This document shows positions 59,833 to 64,000 of a DNA stretch of 64,000 bases, in pieces. The position numbers and the translations under genes were made by a program. This DNA is from Geosiphon pyriformis (taxonomy: Eukaryota; Glomeromycota; Glomeromycetes; Archaeosporales; Geosiphonaceae): positions 240,248 to 304,247 of the forward strand of contig JAAOMT010000211.1 in the NCBI GenBank assembly GCA_016748015.1. Reading direction: 5' to 3'. The number at the start of each line of letters is the position of its first letter. The first letter of the stretch is position 1. The notes beneath the pieces are model-generated. The model was not told where the DNA came from. It was given only the letters and a program-made list of their open reading frames with translations, and did no database searches.

Positions 59833-61328
59833 CTAAACACGGTTACGTGATAAGATCAATCCCAACAAGATTACAATGTATTGATAAAGTGCTTCTTTAG
59901 ACATGAACAAAAATGCTGAAGTCATTACTGATTGTAGCAACTTGGAGTTGATACCCTTATAAAGACCTCCAATCCCTTCATTTCGGATTATTTTCCGTAA
60001 TCCATCTATTGTTGAATTGTAACGGGCATTTGGGTCAGATGATTGACGAAGTTGCATCCGGGATTTTACAACTCTTATAAAAAATAAAACATAATATTTT
60101 AATTTTATAGTTTTATAGTTTTTTAACATAAAAAAGTGGTTGTTGAAGTCTTACATGTAGGGATATGTAGATCCAGTGGCCGCAATTTTACTAATCGCGC
60201 CTAGCATAAAGAAATCAAGTTTCCCCAACTTCCGCGTTTTTCTTAGCCGAGATTTTAGTTGTTCAAACAAAGTGTATTGGATGATCGGATTAGCCACCAA
60301 TATTAAAGCAGGCATGACCCCAGCCCAGAAAGCTCTCACTCCATCTTGTTTTATGATTTTTAAAATAGTATCAAGAGTGCTAGGGGCTTTTTGTGGTCGA
60401 CGAATATGTTCTGAGGTTTCACCTGAGCTAAAATTGGATTTATCATCGTCATCATCATTGTCATCAAGAGATTGTTTACGTGTAGTCATTCGAGTCTATG
60501 ACGATTTTCCAGGTTAAACATTATATTTAATGGACGGGTAAATAAAAATTTTATATTCCACTTACATTAACTACCCAAATAGGATTCGTAATTATAACAG
60601 TAGCAGATCCAGCAAGTGCACTCGCAATAATATATTCAATGGTACTAATGTAACGCTCAGAAGGAACCATTTTCTCGAAAAATGATTTGGTCAATTCGTA
60701 AAAGTAATAATAGACACCTGTCAGATTTTAATAAAACGAATACAAAATTATAGATAAGCGACAATGTATGTAACGCGGGACAAAAAATTCCAATTGATCA
60801 ACATGAGAATACTAGCCATTTGTCAAACCCATCCCAAATATAGCTGAACTCAATCCACTATTGATTTAGTTGTTCGATCCGATCAAGGGAGTGCAAATTC
60901 AGTGAGAAATATGAGAGCAAGAAGCATAAAGCAAAATCAAAAAAAGAAGCTTTACGCGTAAAGACCAGGGATGCCTTCATTTAAGAAGATCTTTAGGATT
61001 GCATCCCTTGCGCCCTTTTAATAAAAAAAATGAGACCAAAAAGCCAAAATCTCGAATAGATTATTAAATGATACAATAGTTGAAGACCTTGTAAGCTTTT
61101 GCATTCTGAGAGTCTTTCTGCACTTGTAAGCGAGAACTCACTGTGATCAAGGGGTAGGTAAGAATCATACTAATGATTCCCCCGCCCGCACCTGAAAATT
61201 TGTGCAAAGAATGAAAGAGAAAAATTATCAAGATCAATACATCTTGACGTTGACGGGTTCGTCAAGTTCACTAAGGCTACGTTTATTAATTGCATACCGC
61301 TGAGAGCGTGAGCAAGATTATCAGACAT
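59833..61328 (-). CDS. ANT1: Peroxisomal adenine nucleotide carrier (SLC25A17/ANT1-like)
   Basis: Seven exons in phase (61328-61298, 61191-61088, 61014-60956, 60857-60817, 60717-60566, 60495-60155, 60073-59833) give 322 residues. MSDNLAHALSGAGGGIISMI opens the first carrier repeat; the three signature loops are TYPLITVSSRLQ, TNPIWVVNTRMT and TYPYIVVKSRMQ, the set typical of the SLC25A17/ANT1 branch. GLSSAIFGMGLTNGVYYYFY is the even-helix motif. An acidic loop (DDNDDDDDKSN) lies in the second repeat. The family exchanges ATP for AMP (and related cofactors) across the peroxisomal membrane to feed fatty-acid activation. Intron 4 has a GC donor. Substrate within the branch is inferred. Confidence 0.92.
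60718..60816 (-). other. GC-AG intron of the carrier gene (intron 4)
   Basis: Exon 4 ends ACA AAT G and is followed by gctagtat. Using the GC donor keeps GMGLTNGVYYYFYE, the conserved form. The GT alternative upstream (gtttga) deletes Leu-Thr-Asn-Gly. Confidence 0.6.
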
Positions 61329-61830
61329 TCAGAGAGAGCTCTTTTTTCAGTCAAATAAAAAACCAAAGAACTTTAGATTCTGAAAGCAATAGTACTTTGA
61401 AAACCCCATTGAGACTTCCTTTAACACGTGTAAACGCGCATAGACCATCATTCTCGAGAAATCCAACCAATATATGACGTATTTTAAAACCCGTGACTAC
61501 TTCTAATTTACCGAAATATTTTTATGTCTTGTTGATTATATTTATTTGAGTTTAATTAAAAATATTCAAGTTCGAATTAGTTTTAATTTCCAACCCGATA
61601 TTTTTAACCTCTCAACTCTATAGAATTCAGGACCTCACTTCCTTTTGAACCCATTCTGCAATTATTCATACCTACATAATACTCTTATTATTCAGCCATT
61701 GCTTGATTATACCCACTTGATTCTAATGATTACCTGCTGTTTTGATAAGAGAAGGTGGGAGTAAAGAAGTATACAGCAATCAAGGAAACTACGTCTGAAC
61801 ACACCCACCCAGAATTACTTTTCATTCAGC
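61329..61830. other. Intergenic, upstream of the carrier gene
   Basis: Likely promoter of the minus-strand carrier and 3' flank of the SWC5 gene. No ORF of note. Confidence 0.55.
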
Positions 61831-63108
61831 TTATTTTTTAGTCCCTTTTCGAAAAGACTTGTATTCAGCTTCTTGTCGCTCATACGTACGTTGCAAGAAT
61901 TCTTGTTTGTCCACAAAGCTAGCAATGAAAATGAGAACGAAATTTAATAAGGAATATAAAAAAATCCAAGGTAAAATAAACTTCCAATTCACAAACCCGC
62001 TCTTATTATGATATTTCAGTTCATCCACGATTCCCTCCTTCTCAACATATTTATTCCAATCCATTTTCGATTTATCTAATGTGTTGATTTTTGTAGGCTT
62101 TTTGTTAAGAGATGACGCTAGTCGACTCAAATTTGATTTCAGTCTTGGAGCTTTACTACGTTCCGCAATAACAGAAGCTGACCTATTTGATTTGGCGGAT
62201 AACGATTTGGATCGGGAGGAAGAAGAGTGAGCTAGAGTATTAGATGTGTCGCTCGGCGAATTACTATTAGCAATACTATTTATAGAAGGATTTTCGTCTT
62301 TAAGAGGGCTAAACAATTGGATATTGTCAGATTTTGAATTCTCTCGAGTGGCTAGGAATTTCGTTGCAGCATCAGAATCTTCAAGAACATCCTTAGTTTC
62401 TCTATAAATTATAAACCATATTAAATAGTATCAATAAAGTCTTCCAGAAAGAAGAAGAATGGTTCGAATAATTACATTATCGTTTCCCCGGCGAACTCGT
62501 ATTTTTCAGTTATTGTTAGCATCTTTTGAGTTGATGTGCGATGAATTGGTGAGACCTAGTTAAAAAATGTTTTAAATTATAACAGAAAGCAAAAATTTTT
62601 GATCTGGAAGCAATCAAACAATTAAATACCCAACCTCTTTGTTTAAAGCAGCCTCAGGTTGTGACGATTCTTCATTAAATTCAACCCATAATGCATCAAT
62701 TTTATTTTTTCTTTCAGCAGGAGATTCCATGAGGTTGTCGACAGCTTCTAAAACCCTAAATTAATGGAAACATTAGGTTTGATTTCTAGCCTATACAATC
62801 TAATCAGCAATAAGACGTCGGTTCTATGACCTGAGTTTGTTGGAATTCTGTTCAGAGTTCAACCGCATGCTTTTACGTTTTCGGCCTCCTCTAATCTCTG
62901 TGTCCTCTTTAGCCTTATCTCGATCCTCTTCAAAATATTCATCCTCACTAACACTTCCTTCGTCTAAGACATTAGTGAAGGTTGGAAGCTATGATCAAAA
63001 ATTTGAAAATTGAATTTACCAAAAAAAGCATTAACCTAGTGGGCTAAAATCAGGGTCATCAGAATCAGTTTCAGAAACTCTATTTCTTTCGTCTTGGTGT
63101 GCATCCAT
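61831..63108 (-). CDS. SWC5: SWC5/CFDP1, SWR1-complex BCNT-domain protein
   Basis: Six exons in phase (63108-63036, 62963-62831, 62755-62635, 62555-62476, 62401-61997, 61918-61831) give 299 residues, the same length as human CFDP1. The N-terminus is acidic (ETDSDDPDFSPLDEGS), suited to binding H2A-H2B; TEKYEFAGETI is the mid motif; the C-terminus is the BCNT domain: KINTLDKSKMDWNKYVEKEG, then IVDELKYHNKSG and FVDKQEFLQRTYERQEAEY. It belongs to the SWR1 remodeller that loads H2A.Z into nucleosomes. The last intron (61919-61996) splits the BCNT domain, is 78 bp and stop-free, so it reads through in frame as a hydrophobic segment. Confidence 0.94.
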
Positions 63109-63742
63109 CGCCGAAGCAGACTTTATAATGAAAGGTTTGTGCAAAAACCAAATTTTTTATAATAGAAACAAAAATACAAATTTAAGTTTTTATTTAACAA
63201 TAAATTTTATTCATTATTTTTATGTTTTTTAATTTTTATTGGCTAAAACATTCTTTAAATACTTAATTTAATAAATTTTTCTCAATTTTAACAATTGTCT
63301 TGGAATTTTTCTTTTTTCAATACCCATTTTCATAAACGGCGAATGTCGATGAATATCAACTTTCGGGTTACACTAGCTGAAAAATTACAAGAAATATTAA
63401 TGAATGTAATATTTCTCAACTTTTAGTAATGGTTAGGATCGCATGAGAAAGTATCCTCTTATTTAATAACACAATGATTATAATAATTCGAATTCAAAGC
63501 ATTCTCGAATAACTCGAATTAATGATACTAAACAGTCGAAAAATACAAAATAAAAATACACAACTTTTCATATGGTCGAATAACACCATTGTCCAATATA
63601 TGTAAGGTCCAACTTCAGTTATGATATTAGCGCAACCGAATAATAAAATATGTTCAGATGATGAATAAAATATGTTCAGATGATGAATAAAAATATAACC
63701 CAAAAGTTCTTCTCACCCGACCTGTCCAAACTATTGCGACAG
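63109..63742. other. Intergenic, upstream of SWC5
   Basis: AT-rich, probably the SWC5 promoter and the 3' flank of the gene cut by the right edge. A 22-bp direct repeat lies at 63642-63685. Confidence 0.55.
63642..63685. repeat. 22-bp perfect direct repeat, two copies
   Basis: aataaaatatgttcagatga plus tg occurs at 63642-63663 and again at 63664-63685, followed by a partial third start. Confidence 0.95.
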
Positions 63743-64000
63743 TCAAGTTCGTGTTTTTTCATCGGTATTAACTAGCATATTATCCGTTCCTTCTTGAGCT
63801 TGTTCCCTTGCCAAAGTTTCTGAGGCTGAAACCTCAATCCCCGCCACTCCCACTCCCACTCCCATAACATCAGAAAAACTCATATTTAAACCTGCAACCC
63901 CAATCCTGTCCATACCTACTTTATGCCCTTCTATAACACTATCTTTAGATACAGAACTTGGGCTGTGAACTCTCCCTAAAGCACCACTACTATTATTACT
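63743..64000 (-). CDS. 3' end of an unidentified gene, cut by the window edge
   Basis: Open on the minus strand from the right edge to TGA at 63745-63743: 85 residues with LGRVHSPSSVSKDSVIEGHK, a GVGVGVAG run and a hydrophilic tail NTDEKTRT. Ser/Gly/Val-rich, probably disordered. No domain is seen, so no function is proposed. Confidence 0.6.
   Translation of the reverse strand, partial: SNNSSGALGRVHSPSSVSKDSVIEGHKVGMDRIGVAGLNMSFSDVMGVGVGVAGIEVSASETLAREQAQEGTDNMLVNTDEKTRT

Overview
This is a eukaryotic nuclear window, most probably from an arbuscular mycorrhizal fungus (Glomeromycota, Rhizophagus-like). The reasons are very AT-rich spacers, short introns (about 60-130 bp), decayed Ty3/gypsy and LINE copies, and Sel1-repeat plus divergent protein kinase genes of the type expanded in these fungi. 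The species assignment is inference. No rRNA, tRNA or CRISPR array was recognised.

Layout. 1-17.5 kb is a transposon graveyard: gypsy element A (+, 5' end outside the window, 3' LTR at 3653-3939) lies tail-to-tail with gypsy element B (-, about 10.04 to 4.48 kb), followed by a heavily eroded LINE (-, about 17.5 to 11.2 kb). 18.9-27.8 kb holds an unidentified acidic coiled-coil gene, a nucleotide-sugar 4,6-dehydratase, an unidentified coding relic, RNA polymerase II subunit RPB3 and a three-finger C2H2 protein. 27.8-31.4 kb is AT desert plus a truncated LINE and a retroposon tail. 31.4-43.5 kb is a compact gene island: HEN1 small-RNA methyltransferase, OST5 (oligosaccharyltransferase), a small ORF overlapping OST5, a UTP30-like L1-domain protein, U11/U12-65K (RNPC3), a NIPA-like magnesium transporter, a coiled-coil protein and a monoglyceride-lipase-like hydrolase. 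43.6-59.8 kb is mostly AT desert with a Sel1 relic (+) and a broken Sel1/zinc-ribbon/kinase fusion gene (-). 59.8-64 kb carries a peroxisomal adenine-nucleotide carrier, the chromatin protein SWC5/CFDP1 and the 3' end of another gene.

How it hangs together. There is no operon logic, but one theme recurs. The window encodes a minor-spliceosome protein (U11/U12-65K) and also contains two introns with U12-type donors (OST5 intron 2, RPB3 intron 2). Other points of interest are a UGA-CUA stop in the NIPA-like gene followed by an 83-codon in-frame extension with an acidic di-leucine motif, a spliced layout in which a small ORF and OST5 overlap by 16 nt, a HEN1 with a repetitive tryptophan-containing acidic tail, and a LINE-type tail family found three times, once directly upstream of HEN1. 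Exon models were built by hand from splice signals and phase; they are consistent but untested.
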